Source: Protonemura montana
Taxonomy: Eukaryota; Arthropoda; Insecta; Plecoptera; Nemouridae
Length of the DNA stretch: 64,000 nt
Direction: 5' to 3'
Assembly: GCA_947568835.1 (NCBI GenBank)
Contig: OX387605.1
Span: 1,736,001-1,800,000 of the forward strand
Below, piece after piece: positions 33,369 through 47,300 of this stretch. The position numbers were made by a program, and so were the translations under genes. Below the pieces are notes generated by a model, which was not told the origin of the DNA, ran no database searches, and was given only the letters and a program-made list of their open reading frames with translations. Position 1 is the stretch's first letter. Each line of letters opens with the position of its first letter.

Positions 33369-35309
33369 CGGCGAAACGTTAGCATGCCGAGACCAAGCTT
33401 CCCTCACAGATACAACGATGTGGTCCTGAGATTCTCGGCTGCGTTTCAAATCGAGGTTGGCTGCTGGGAACTGCTTCGAGAAGACGAAGCCGATAGATCG
33501 CGGCTGAGCCACCAAATTGTGTGGCAAGAAGCGTGAACACTTTCTCTAGTCATCGTTCGTGTTCAGTCTTCAATTTTGTTACGTTATGTTACATTCCATT
33601 ACATTTATTGCTTAAGTTGTACATTTCACATGATCTGTTGCCAGTACAAACTCCTATGGGGAGCCGAGTCTTATGTTTTACGTACTGAGTGCAAAACTGT
33701 TTTACAGGAATCGAGGGTAACACCTGTGAGGTATTCTGCACGAGGGATTTTTCCCCCAAAGAATCAGACTCTTGCAGCTTGTGGTACATTTCGAAAGGTT
33801 AGTCACCGTAAAGACCGTGCCATGGAAATACAGTCACCTTATCTTACGCTGAATAATTGAATGATGAGAAATTATGGCATAGTCGTATAAAAACCAATGG
33901 TGATTTGCTAGTACAGTTTTAACTCGTTTATTTGATAATATTCTAGTCATAATTTTGTATTTAATTTTGTTTAAATGTGTGAATGTGAATCTCTTTTCTC
34001 ATGCAAACATTTTACAAATGCACTAAATATGATGTCACTTTGGAACATTCTTGATGATAATTGAGTGGCATTGTTTGTTTATTTAAAGTGTTTTTCACAA
34101 GCAATGCAGCGAGCGACCAAACTGAGTCGTTGGATGCAGTAGGTCTGAGCAGTTGAGAAGAATCCCAGATGCCGGTTGCTGAAATGGAATGAAATTTAAT
34201 TCAAGTCTCTTTTGTGTAGAAGAAATTGTGTCAAGGTGATGGAAAGGTTTGAGTCATAAGTACCACATAAGTCATTATCATAAGTATTTAACTCACCCGA
34301 AACGTTGTCTCGGAAGCCACGAGATTACAAGCAGTGAAGAGGTGACGGCGAGAAAGTAATTTTAAACCATAACCAAACGTCGGAATATCAAAGAAAAAAA
34401 TATAAACAAGCTAGAGATTAATTTTTTACGCCGACTTACTTACCGAGCTATTCATTGGATAAAGTCCTTCCTTATCACCTTCCATCATCCTTATCGATCA
34501 GGATCTTGATGTTACTGTCAAATTTTTAAAGTTGGCAGAAATATTTCATTTTAGCATGAAATCCAGAAACTAAATCTATGTAAATACATGTAATTGGGGA
34601 ATACATGAATGGATGAGTGGAATGCATGTTTCCTTAGAATCTATGCCGGGCAGTTTGATGGAAATGTTTTTGCAATTTGGTTGGATAATCGTGGTCTGTG
34701 AAGAATTTTTGCAGTAGAATCGTTTAGTGAGTTCTTATGAATAGAAGCAACATTTTTAGACTTGGACATATTACAATGCTGATTCTTAAAATTTACTTAT
34801 TTAGCTTAAATATGACTTACATTAGCAACTGGTTTGTCAATTTTCTTGGTACACGAGTCAACACTAGCTCTACTACAGCTTAGCTGCACTAAATAAGCAC
34901 AGATTGAGTGGATAAATGCCAATCGTAATAACTCTAGCACGATAATTCTAGCCAAACAAACATTCAACGTAATTGACCCTGGTACATTACGACCCTTTAT
35001 AACATATTGATAACATCTCAGCCTATTTTCAAAGCTAGACACATAGCCTAATCTCCAAGAAAATCAAACAAAACACACACAATAGCAGCGCTACAATGAC
35101 GGCACTGAATTTCAACTCTGGCTTCAGTTTCTCTCTCAAAGTGTCAAGCAATCCATGCACGAACATCTGCCACCTGACAGAAAGATTGTAGGTCGACCCA
35201 AGTCCAGGGCCCGGCAGCCGAAGCAAGGTTCCCGTCGCAAGACTTTGTGACTGACGAGGGATGATTGATTGATGATGTTGATTGATTGATTGCATTGATT
35301 GCAGCGTTG
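33369..35309. other. Convergent intergenic region PICK1 / IR25a
   Basis: Holds the 3' UTRs of both genes. No open frame has support. A minus-strand AATAAA near 34078-34083 could serve IR25a; no clear plus-strand signal was picked for PICK1. There is no tandem array here, unlike the introns on both sides. Confidence 0.5.
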
Positions 35310-38300
35310 CTACCAAGGGTTGTCTACACTGGTCAGGGCATTGGCGGCATGTCGTCTGAAACAAACGCAAACGTCAGGCACACGGAACAAAGCGAATGCT
35401 GTAAACCAAACAAATTGATTTCTTTCCGAGTCAAGTTATTTACTAGCAGAGTATGAGCACACGCTCCAACTATCAGCGTGAGAGTCCGCATGGCAGACAC
35501 CAAGCCACGACAAGGACAACGCTTGCAAAACACAACACTATTTCATAGCTAACCTGAAAGCGCCGAAACGCTTTGCTTCGGAGACGTTCTTGGCGACCGA
35601 GGCCAAGCCCCCGCCAAGGGATGGGGCTGGGGGCGGAGCCGGGAGCGGCACGCGCTTGTACTTGTACCACCAGTACTCGAAGACCAGAGTCACGCAAGCC
35701 AACCCGATGCCGACAAAGATCACGATGAACACGCCGCCTAGAAAAACAGAAACCAGGAGATTGCCGACGATGGTGCAATGACAGCCAAGGAACTAACTGA
35801 TTTTATTATTAGGAACACTACTATCTCAACTATCTCAGCCATCGTGGTTCTACTCCTTGGAGATCCGTCTCTCTCACTTAATGCACTAAAATCCTTTAAA
35901 AAATGACGTGTCCAAGTAGCACAATTGGTTAGACCCGCTACAGATAGAGATCAGGATTAGGGCTTCAATTTGTAGTATTCCTAATAACACAATACTCGCG
36001 CATTGCAAGCGTTTGCAATTAAAATCAGATGGAACGTAAACTAACCAATGTTCTGTATGCTGATGCCATCTGATTGGTCGTCTTCCTTCTCGCAGTCCAG
36101 CTTGCGTTCCGGGTTTGCGTTCCACCAGCGTTCCTTGAGCTTCTCCAGCTTGCGCTTGTTTAGCAACTGCAGTATCCTAGGGACCGGGCAATGCAAGCCA
36201 ACGTCAGACCTGTCAACGTTCTGAGACCCTGATCACCTGCCGCTGCTTGCAACGGTTATGTTCAGTTACACGATATACACTTTGACAACGTGCTATGCGT
36301 AGTGATGGCCCGTAGTGAAATTCCCGTTTCCGGGAATGTTCCCCCAGGGAATATTCCCGAATAAGTAATAGATTCCCAAAACTAGGGTTTATTTTTATTT
36401 TTTCGTTATATGGTTATCAACTTAAGTTGGGACTAGTTATATTGAAGTTTAAACTGCTCCTCATCTGTTTGGCCATTTCTGAGTTAATGTGGCACCTAGA
36501 CTTTTGCTTTTGTTTGTTTTTCTGGAAAATGGGTCGTGTGACAGCCGACGTGTGGAGATCTTTTAAGGCTGTTGGGTGCAAAGCCACTTGGATGTAATGT
36601 AACCATATGTACAAGCACAACAATGTAACTAAGATGGCTAAACTCTTGCAGAAACTTTGCAGAAACTAAACCAAATTTCTCAGCCTTTGCATTTTTTAAG
36701 TTCTCTGAACACCCATTTTAACTCCAAAAAAGTTCTTGCAAATATTCCCTAAATGTTCCCAAAATTCCCAAAATTCCCTTCTTATTCCTGAAGAAATAAA
36801 TTCCGGGAATTTACCCATCACTAGCCATGCGTGACTGGTCTTACGCATTTAACAACGACGAGAAAACAAAAGACTCTTGTTACGATGTGTTCTTCTGTTT
36901 TGCTCTGAGTTGAAGAGATTTGCGGCCGTAGAAAAGGGTCTCACGTTTCAACGAGGTATGGCTCATCATCTTCAGGAGAATTATCTATGTTTTTTCTAGG
37001 GCCGCCAACCTCGTCAACACAGAGCAAAACCAAATTTTTCGAGCCAATTTTTCTCGAAAAATTGGCGTTTTTTCCATACACATAATTAGTTAGTTAAAAA
37101 ACGCCAATATGTTCGAGATCTTATTTCAGAAAATAAAAAATACATTAGTTTTTAAGTTATTGACTCTGATTATTTTGTATAGATGCATATAGGAAGCTTG
37201 AACTTGGTAATTGTTATAATTTTATGTAGTTCTTTTCTTATCGGAAAATTGTCAGGACTGCTCAAACCTCTGAAGAAGTAACTAGTATATGTTACGAAAC
37301 GTCGGTAAATTCAGTTGTTCTTTACTTAGCATTCAAAAACCCAGTTCAAATAGTTTTTGTTAAAACTAGTGCTAAGTTTACATCAAGTAGACATGAGTCT
37401 AAAACCCATCATTCAAAAGCCTCTTGGTTTTCCAGTTTCCCTCTTTCTTGAAATGCCACCTTGAACAAACGATTGTTGCTTTCCTTGGCAACCGTTGCCC
37501 TCGTACTCACGCGTTGTTGAACATATCTTTCAACGGCGAGCCTTGCTGCGTGACCACCGCGTACGGCTTGCGACTGAATTCCTCCCCAACCATCTGAAGG
37601 TCACACGACGTCATCACCTGGTAGCGTATGTCGGTCGCGTCACCTGCCAACCAGACTAGTTTACCAACGTTGCCATGACAAATACACAAAGTGCATGACC
37701 AGATCTAGGTTCAGAGATTTTAAACCTCTCATGAAAACGACATTCAAGTTGGTCCAGTCATTTGGGTGACCATCATACACATGACCAGTTCTGTTCGGGA
37801 GAGAGGTTGGAGGGATAGAAGTTAAGCAACACTGCGCTGGGTCAGGTATTGGATGGGTGACCATTATACACATGACCAGTTCTGTTCGGGAGAGAGGTTG
37901 GAGGGATGAAAGTTAAGCAACACTGCGCTGGGTCAGGTATTGGATGGGTGACCATCATACACATGACCAGTTCTGTTCAGGAGAGAGGTTGGAGGGATGA
38001 AAGTTAAGCAACACTGCGCTGGGTCAGGTATTGGATGGGTGACCATCATACACATGACCAGTTCTGTTCGGGAGAGAGGTTGGAGGGATGAAAGTTAAGC
38101 AACACAGCACTGGGTCAGGTATTGGATGGGTGACCATTATACACATGACCAGTTCTGTTTGGGAAAGAGGTTGGAATGATGAAAGTTAGTTCAGCAACTT
38201 CACTCGTCTTGCTTATCAATCTCTCGACAGCATGGATTTGTGGAGGAATCCTATTGTTCACGTTGTACCGTCCTTCGGAAGGTACGTTAAGCCGGTGGTC

Positions 38301-41300
38301 CCCTTGATCTACGACAGGGATAGGCTACGTGCCGGCACCGGGTTTCACCTCCTCCCTTCTAGGCTAGAGAATGTTCATCATCATCCACATATTCACCGAC
38401 GCCATTAGACCAGTGCCGCATGGCCAGATATCAAAACAGTGCGTCAATCCAGCTGTTTGGCCAGTAGCATGTGAACAAACAAAAATACAAACGCTAATCT
38501 CATCTAACAAAGCCCATTGATTTCGACGGCAAGCCCCGACGTTACCGATATAAGCGAAACCCTCGCTGGACGTGGCCGAGGCTCGGACTCTCTCCAAGGC
38601 CTCGTCCATCGTAGCAGGGAAACCGGCCTCCTTCATTGCCTGCCAGATCTTGGTGTACTTGTCACTGACTGGATAATCCCACACGGCAAGCTTGGCTCGT
38701 TCCACCTGAGACAAGCTGTCGTTGAGCGACATCTCCTTCCAGATCCTGGCGGCAGAACAAAGCCAAACTGTTGAGTGCGTTGATTGTATTAGCGGGAAAA
38801 CGGCAAGGTTAAATGATGGTTTTTAGTCTCATGTCTACTTGATTTATCCTTAGCACTAGTTTTAAGAAAAACTATTTCAACTGGGCTTTGAATGCTAAGT
38901 AAAGGACAACTAAATTTCCCGACGTTTCGCAACATATACTAGTTACTTCTTCAGAGGTTTGAGCAGTCCTGACATTTTTTCGATAACAAAAGAACCACAT
39001 AAAATTATAAAAATTACCTAGTTTTAGTTACCTAATTTAATTCATTTTAATTTTAGTAACCTAATTTTATATGGTTCTTTTGTTATCAGAAAATTGTCAG
39101 GACTGCTCTAACCCTTGAAGAAGTAACAGTTACAAGTTACGAAACGTTGGGAAATTTAGTAGCCCTTTACTTAGCATTCAAAACCCATTTTAAATAGTTT
39201 TTCTTGAGGCAAGATTAAAGTTTGTGCTGAGAAAATGAGCCAGATGGAGGGTGATGCCCGAAGGCACTTGCGGCTGTCCTTTTTAACGAAGCTCTCACTT
39301 AGCAAATAGTAAATGACATTGTGACATTAACACTGTATCATCAATATAAGTATTAGTACAACCGTTGAGTGTAGGTTCTAGGTAGAGTTTCAACGTCAAT
39401 GTTACAGTCTCTGCGTGAAAGATGGCCGCCAAACGACTACCTTACCGACAAAAATGAAGAGTACCGGAACATCACGTTAAGTGGAGCAACTGTCGAAAGA
39501 ATTTTAATTTCGATATTTCTTGTAGGTTAACTTGCTTTTGAGACTTTTCATGCTCAAAAAATCTCCATCAATGTTTACCTCAACGATTGATAAACACGTA
39601 ACGATATTTAAAAGCGAGTAACCTTCAATAAATATCGAAATTAAATTATGTTCCGGTACTCTGCATTTTTGTCGGTAAGGAAGTCATTTTTCAAGCAGAG
39701 ACTGCAACATTGACGTTGTTACTCTACCTAGAACCTGCACACTCAACGGTTTAACATTAACGTTCTGTCTCTACCTAGAACCTGCACACTCAACGGTTTA
39801 ACATAAACGTTCTGTCTCTACCTAGAACCTGCACACTCAACGGTTTAACATTAACGTTCTGTCTCTACTTCAAACCTGCACACTCAACAGTTTAACATTA
39901 ACGTTCTTTCTCTACCTAGAACCTACACACTCAACGGTTTAACATTAACGTTCTGTCTCTACCTAGAACCTACACACTCAACGGTTTAACATTAACGTTC
40001 TGTCTCTACCTAGAACCTGCACATTCAACGGTTTAACATAAACGTTCTGTCTCTACCTAGAACCTGCACACTCAACGGTTTAACATTAACGTTCTGTCTC
40101 TACTTCAAACCTGCACACTCAACGGTTTAACATTAACGTTCTGTCTCTACCTAGAACCTGCACACTCAACGGTTTAACATTAACGTTCTGTCTCTACCTA
40201 GAACCTGCACACTATACGGTTTAAAATTAACGTTCTGTCTCTACCTAGAACCTGCACACTCAACGGTTTAACATTAACGTTCTGTCTCTACCTAGAACCT
40301 GCACACTCAACGGTTTAACATTAACGTTCTGTCTCTACCTAGAACCTACACACTCAACGGTTTAACATTAACGTTCTATCTCTACCTAGAACCTGCACAC
40401 TCAACGGTTTAACATTAACGTTCTGTCTCTACCTAGAACCTACACACTCAACGGTTTAACATTAACGTTCTGTCTCTACCTAGAACCTGCACATTCAACG
40501 GTTTAACATAAACGTTCTGTCTCTACCTAGAACCTGCACACTCAACGGTTTAACATTAACGTTCTGTCTCTACTTCAAACCTGCACACTCAACGGTTTAA
40601 CATTAACGTTCTGTCTCTACCTAGAACCTGCACACTCAACGGTTTAACATTAACGTTCTGTCTCTACCTAGAACCTGCACACTATACGGTTTAAAATTAA
40701 CGTTCTGTCTCTACCTAGAACCTGCACACTCAACGGTTTAACATTAACGTTCTGTCTCTACCTAGAACCTGCACACTCAACGGTTTAACATTAACGTTCT
40801 GTCTCTACCTAGAACCTACACACTCAACGGTTTAACATTAACGTTCTATCTCTACCTAGAACCTGCACACTCAACGGTTTAACATTAACGTTCTGTCTCT
40901 ACCTAGAACCTGCACACTCAACGGTTTAGCATTAACGTTCTGTCTCTACCTAGAACCTGCACACTATACGGTTTAAAATTAACGTTCTGTCTCTACCTAG
41001 AACTTGCACACTCAACGGTTTAACATTAACGCTCTGTCTCTACCTAGAACCTGCACACTCAACGGTTTAACATTAACGTTCTGTCTCTACCTAGAACCTG
41101 CACACTCAACGGTTTAACATTAACGCTCTGTCTCTACCTAGAACCTGCACACTCAACGATTTAACATTAACGTTCTGTCTCTACCTAGAACCTACACACT
41201 CAACGGTTTAACATTAACGTTCTATCTCTACCTAGAACCTGCACACTCAACGGTAATACTGTTGTTAGAAGTTAAAAGTGCACAGACTCATAAAACCGAG

Positions 41301-44300
41301 TTTCAATGTCTGCCATGCGCTGGAAGTATGTCATGGCCGCCGAGCCGTTCAGCGGGGCGTAGAGGATCTTGTATTGTTTGCTGAGATCGTCGAGTGACTC
41401 AACGGGAGATTCCAGTCTCGAGACTGTGAGGAATGCGGCCAAGTTGGCCGTGTACGACGCTATGATGATGAAGCCAAACAGCCACCAGGTGGCGGCTACC
41501 AGTCGTCCAGAGAGGTTCTTGGGGGCCTCTCCTCCGCCCTGTTGGTCAATACCAAGGGCTTGGGGTTATTATTTAAATATTTGGAATTTGTTAGCAATGT
41601 TACAATTGCAGGGTTTTTGGTTTTTTTGGTGATTATACGCGGGAGCTGAAACCAGCAAGCAATGGATGGAAAGGGGAGCTGGACTGGAACCGAACCAGGA
41701 TACGAACCCAGGACATTCCAATAGGGAAATCTCTTTAAATTTGAAACTATTTTTTTGTTTTTTTGTGAGAAAATAATGAACATGTATTTTTTTATTTTCT
41801 TCTAATTCCAATTTTGAATAAAATATCAGTGTTTAAAATTTTTGCGTTTGAATCTCGTACGAAAACGAGGGTTGCCATTTTTTATGACATGAAGTGAAAT
41901 CTGACGTCAGTATGACGTCAAAATACGTCAAGAAACAGAAGCGAACGCAAAGGAGACCCAAAATGACGTCAGAACACTATTTCTGACGTCACAGCCCGTT
42001 TTCATCCCGCCACGAGAATTCATATTTTGGCCATTCTTAAAACAAATATAAATAGAAAAGTTATGATCGGATTGTAAAAAGAAAAAATATGTCAGATTTT
42101 ATTTTAAACACGTATTTGAACACAATGATAATAATTAAATAATAATCTTAAGAAGATTTCCCTATTGCTGGTCAAAAGTTCTACCAACTGAGCCATCTGG
42201 GCACACAGATTCCAGTTTTGCAGGGTGGGATACGGGATCCTCTCATGAGGTAAGAGACTGAAATCTAACTAAATCTTGAAATCCAACGACAGGAATCAGT
42301 TGCAATGCATTTGACAGGCCTGTCAATGGGCAAAACTTGGATACCTAACAAAATATTTAACCACCTCCCGATCTACATCAAAGAATCCTCTCTACGCAGC
42401 ATCTTCGACTCCTACCTACGTAACTTTCTCATCCAAAACCCTTTCAACAACTTCGAGGAATAACTGACCTCTACACGACACCATCTCCCCCTGGCCCATC
42501 AACAATGACGACTTAGAACAACCACCTAACTATTGATGCTAGTTCCTAATCATTACTTTTAGTAAACCATTATTATTGACATTATACATAAGTTATTGTC
42601 AAATTAGAACCTAAGATTATTATATTTTACAACCTATACTATACCATTAAGCCACTATCCTTACCATTACTACCACTATTATATTTATAATTATATTATC
42701 TTATTATATTATTAACCTTATATAAAAGGCTTAAATCTGCGATGTTCAACTTTTTAGTTTGTATCTGGCGACCAGCTGGGGTAACATTTTTCTGTACATG
42801 TTGATTTAAATTGCGAAATTTGGTTAAAAACGTGTGCAATTGGGTTATAATTGTTCAAAATTAAAATCTCTATCCTATTGTGACACTTTGAGGGTGATTT
42901 GAAAGCGTTTTTTTGGTGAAATATTGATAATTGTGTTTGAAATTTCCTGCCTAGGAAAATTGGAGCCATGTCTCACAGTTCGATTTTTATTTCATTCAAA
43001 ACTTGCCTTTAAATGACCTGCAGCAGTTTGGTAATACTGTTTATGCATGCCTATGAAAGTTATTGAAGAAATTGAGCACAAACGCTGTTATTTACGTTCG
43101 TTTTAAGTGAAATAGAAATAATTTTGCAAAAAGAGTGACATATGCATTCATTTGTTTGGTTTTTTGACCACTGCAGGGTGAACGAATTCTTAAACTTATC
43201 TTTGCGGCAGTGCATTCAGGATATTAAAACGTCAAACGGGATTAAAACGTCAAATACTTTTAAGAAACCGGTCAAACATTGCTGGGAATAATTTTAAATT
43301 GTACATGACTTCAGAGCACGACCCAACGCGACATTTATACGGTGATTTGATGGGATTTTCGTTATGAATTTTATTTAAAACTGGCTGGCAAGGGAAGGTT
43401 TTGACAGTTCTCAAACAATGTCAAACAACTTAATTACCGAAAAAACTTACATTTTGTCAATTTTAAATGCATATCCGTTCTTTAAACACGTTTTTAGTAA
43501 GATCTGGTGGAGATGTAAAAGGTATTTCACAAGTTTCACTCTCTAAAAAATATTTCAAGATATTATGCACGCAAAATCTTTTGACAGCCAACTTCGTTTG
43601 TTTTCGAAATTGTCATCGTGGTCACTTTGGAATTCACAGAGTTTCCACAATGCAGTGACCCCAAGTGAAATAAGCGGCAAATTTCAAATAAAATAAATGG
43701 GGGTACTTTTGGTTGTGGTCCCATTAGAGGCTTTACATTAAAACCAAAATGCACAATCCCTCAAAATCTTAAGGTGCCGTTAGGCATCGGGTTCTGCTAG
43801 TAGTATATACAACTCTACCGTTATTACTATTTTATCACCTTTAGTTACTTTTTCATGTTATAAACGGAACAATATTACCATGTTACCTACATATAAAAAT
43901 CTTTACTAGAATAGGCCGATACAACCACAATGTATTTGTCAGCAGCCAATAAACAAATATACAAATATATACAATCACATACCTGTGGGGTCAGTGAGGT
44001 CATGCAGAACCAGAGGCACTCCTTGAGGTTGAACTCTCGCTTCTCCTCGTCGAGCTTGTACTTGTCGCGATTGTTCTGGTACGAGTACGGACTCCATCGG
44101 TCGAACACCCACATGAGGAAGCTGCGGAGCAAAGCCAGGTGCTGGAGATGCTCAAAGTTTTACCCAACCTGAACCAGCTGTTCATTGACACTAATTTCTT
44201 TTATTTTGTTTAGATGCATTTAGGAAGCTTGAACTTGGTAATTGTTATAATTTTATGTGGTTCTTTTGTTATTGGAAAATTGTCAGGACTGCTCTTACCC

Positions 44301-47300
44301 TTGATAAAGTATCAGGTACAAGTTACGAAACGTCGGGAAATTTAGTTGTTCTTTACTTAGCATTCAAAACCAAGTTGAAATAGTTTTTGTTAAAACTAGT
44401 GCTAAGGATAAATCAAGTAGACATGAGTCTAAAAACCATCATAAAGTTCAAACCAGTTGGCAGCGTTGTGGTTTTAAGTATGGAAACTGGCGTCAGCATT
44501 GGTGCTGGTATAATTGAGACATATTAATGTGCTATCAATAAAAAACAATGGAGTGATTCTGAGAAGACAGTTAAGCAAAATATTTACTTCCCGTGTACAC
44601 GTCTTTAGAGCCAGAAAAGTTTGAAACCTCGGTGTACTATAAAAGCACTTGCTACTTTATGAAATCTGTATTTAAATTTCAAACGCTTGCAATGCGCGGG
44701 GTATTTTATTATTCACAAACGGGACCAAACGGGGACTCGAACCCCGATCTCCACCTCTAGGAAATCTTGCAGCAGTGCACTTGGAAGTGGGATATTTTCG
44801 CGCGGAGTTCAGATCCATTACAGGGATTCGGGTTATTAAAAATGACCAATTCACGCAAATGAATTGTTGAACGACAAAAACAACCAGTCAATTACATAAT
44901 TGTAAACAAAACCATAGAAAACTATTATATACTTATTATTAAATTGTTTTTTTCTAAAGTCTAGGGGAATCGATGATTCCCTTGATTCTATGGACTGCAT
45001 GCCTCTGCACAAAGGCCATGTCCAAGTAGCTCAATTGGTTGGAGCAACGCCCACGACAGGTGGTGATCGGGGTCCAAGTAGCTCAATTGGTTGGACCAAC
45101 GCCCACGACAGGTGGAGATCGGGGTCCAAATAGCTCAATTGGTTGGAGCAACGCCCACAACAGGTGGAGATTGGGGTCCAAGTAGCTCAATTGGTTAGAG
45201 CAACACCCGCGACGGGTGGAGATCGGGGTCCAAGTAGCTCAATTGGTTGGAGCAAAACCTGCGACAGTTGGAGATTCGGGTCCAAGTAGCTCAATTGGTT
45301 AGAGCAATGCCAGTGACAGGTGGATATCGGGGTCAAAGTAGCTCAATTGGTTAGAGCAACACCCGCAACAGGTGGAGGTAGGGGTGGCCAACAGGTGGAG
45401 GGTACTCTAGCCCCAAACATTGTAGCCAGCTCACCTGGTAAAGAAGTACGCCACGAGGATACAGACCCACACGTCGTTCTCGAGCACGGTGAGGAACTTG
45501 AAGAGCGACGTCGGGGTCTTGGGCTTCTTCATGAGGATCGTAATGCCGACCAGGTCGTAGTAGGGCACCGTGAAGTCGACCACGTTCTCTCGTTCAGCCA
45601 TCACGGACATGGCACCAAGGGCAATGTCAGCACGCTTTGCAAGGATTCAAGATCTGTGTAAGCTTTATCTGTGGCAGTCTTTGCCTCATAAGGATGGAAT
45701 ATCTGTGCAAGCTTTATCAGTGTTAGTCTTTGCCTTATAAGGATGGAATATCTGTGCAAGCTTTATCTGTGTTAGTCTTTGCCTCATAAGGATGGAATAT
45801 CTGTGTAAGCTTTATCTGTGCTAGTCTTTGCCTCATAAGGATGGAATATCTGTGCAAGCTTTATCTGTGTTAGTCTTTGCCTCATAAGGATGGAATATCT
45901 GTGTAAGCTTTATCTGTGCTAGTCTTTGCCTCATAAGGATGGAATATCTGTGTCATCATATTGGTTAGTGAAATTGAACGTGGTTGTTATTGGAAAACCT
46001 GTTATTGGCGGTATGCAACAGAAATGCGCTTGCCTTCTCGATAAGCTCTTTGACGGCTCCGTTCCACTGTCCGTTGTCGTCCATGTTCCCGTATTGCTTG
46101 TCCGGTGCCTCGTAGATCTCGTACTCAAAACCTGTCAGGTTGCGTATCTCTTCGAGCAGGTCCACGCAGTAACCTTGGTAACGTGGAGTTGCACCTGCCT
46201 TGGCATCGTCCAAGAAGACAAACGGCCGCTGCTGCAAACGTGGTCGACGTTAGGGTTGCCTCAGCAAAGGGAGGCTTCTGGTCAGAGTGGATGGTAGGTC
46301 AGAGTGGATGGAAGGTCAGAGTGGATGGAAGGTCAGAGTGGATGGAAGGTTAGAGTGGATGGTAGGTCAGAGTGGATGGAAGGTCAGAGTGGATGGAAGG
46401 TCAGAGTGGATGGAAGGTTAGAGTGGATGGTAGGTCAGAGTGGATGGAAGGTCAGAGTGGATGGAAGGTCAGAGTGGATGGAAGGTCAGAGTGAATGGAA
46501 GGTCAGAGTGAATGGAGGTCAGAGTGGATGGAAGGTCAGAGTGGATGGAAGGTCAGAGTGGATGGAAGGTCAGAGTGGATGGAAGGTCAGAGTGGATGGA
46601 AGGTCAGAGTAGATGGAAGGTCAGAGTGGATGGAAGGTCAGAGTGAATGGAGGTCAGAGTGGATGGAAGGTCAGAGTGGATGGAAGGTCAGAGTGGATGG
46701 AAGGTCAGAGTGGATGGAAGGTCAGAGTGGAAGGAAGGTCAGAGTGGATGGATATAACTACTTATGATTTGAAAGGGCTCTGATGCAGATATTGTTGTTT
46801 TAGGCCTAGGAATATTTTGACTCCAAATAATTAAGGTGATGTTTTTGGGGATTTCTTGCGCTATTAAAAAAAATGAGGGAAATGAGCCGGTGTTTGGTAA
46901 ATATAGAAATATTTCACAGAATAGTTAGCTTGGAAAGAAGCTTGCAAAAGATTAGCAATAGAAAACTGGGAAAGAGAGTTTAGGGAGAATAATATTGTGG
47001 ACTTGAAAGAAATTATCGGCACCACATACCGGATGGATTCACTGTGACTGGAAACCAACGATCAAAGAAACTATCAGCTATAAAGACAAGAGGTCATCAA
47101 AGATTTAATAAAACAAATTACTTGATTTTCAAGAAAGGTTCAGAACTTGTAAACTTTTTGTTAAAAGAAATAAAGAACGTCCTTGTTGAAGGATGAACTT
47201 TAACAAGCAATAAAAAGGTCAAACAGGGCGTAAAATTGACCAGAAACTTCGAAAAACATTTGAAAAACGTGAATAAATCTTGAATGCGAGGACTTTCAAA

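Noticed and set aside
46105-46767. Trp-rich frames ([12 protein letters not shown] type)
   Set aside because: 17-bp array in an intron; frames change with unit number.
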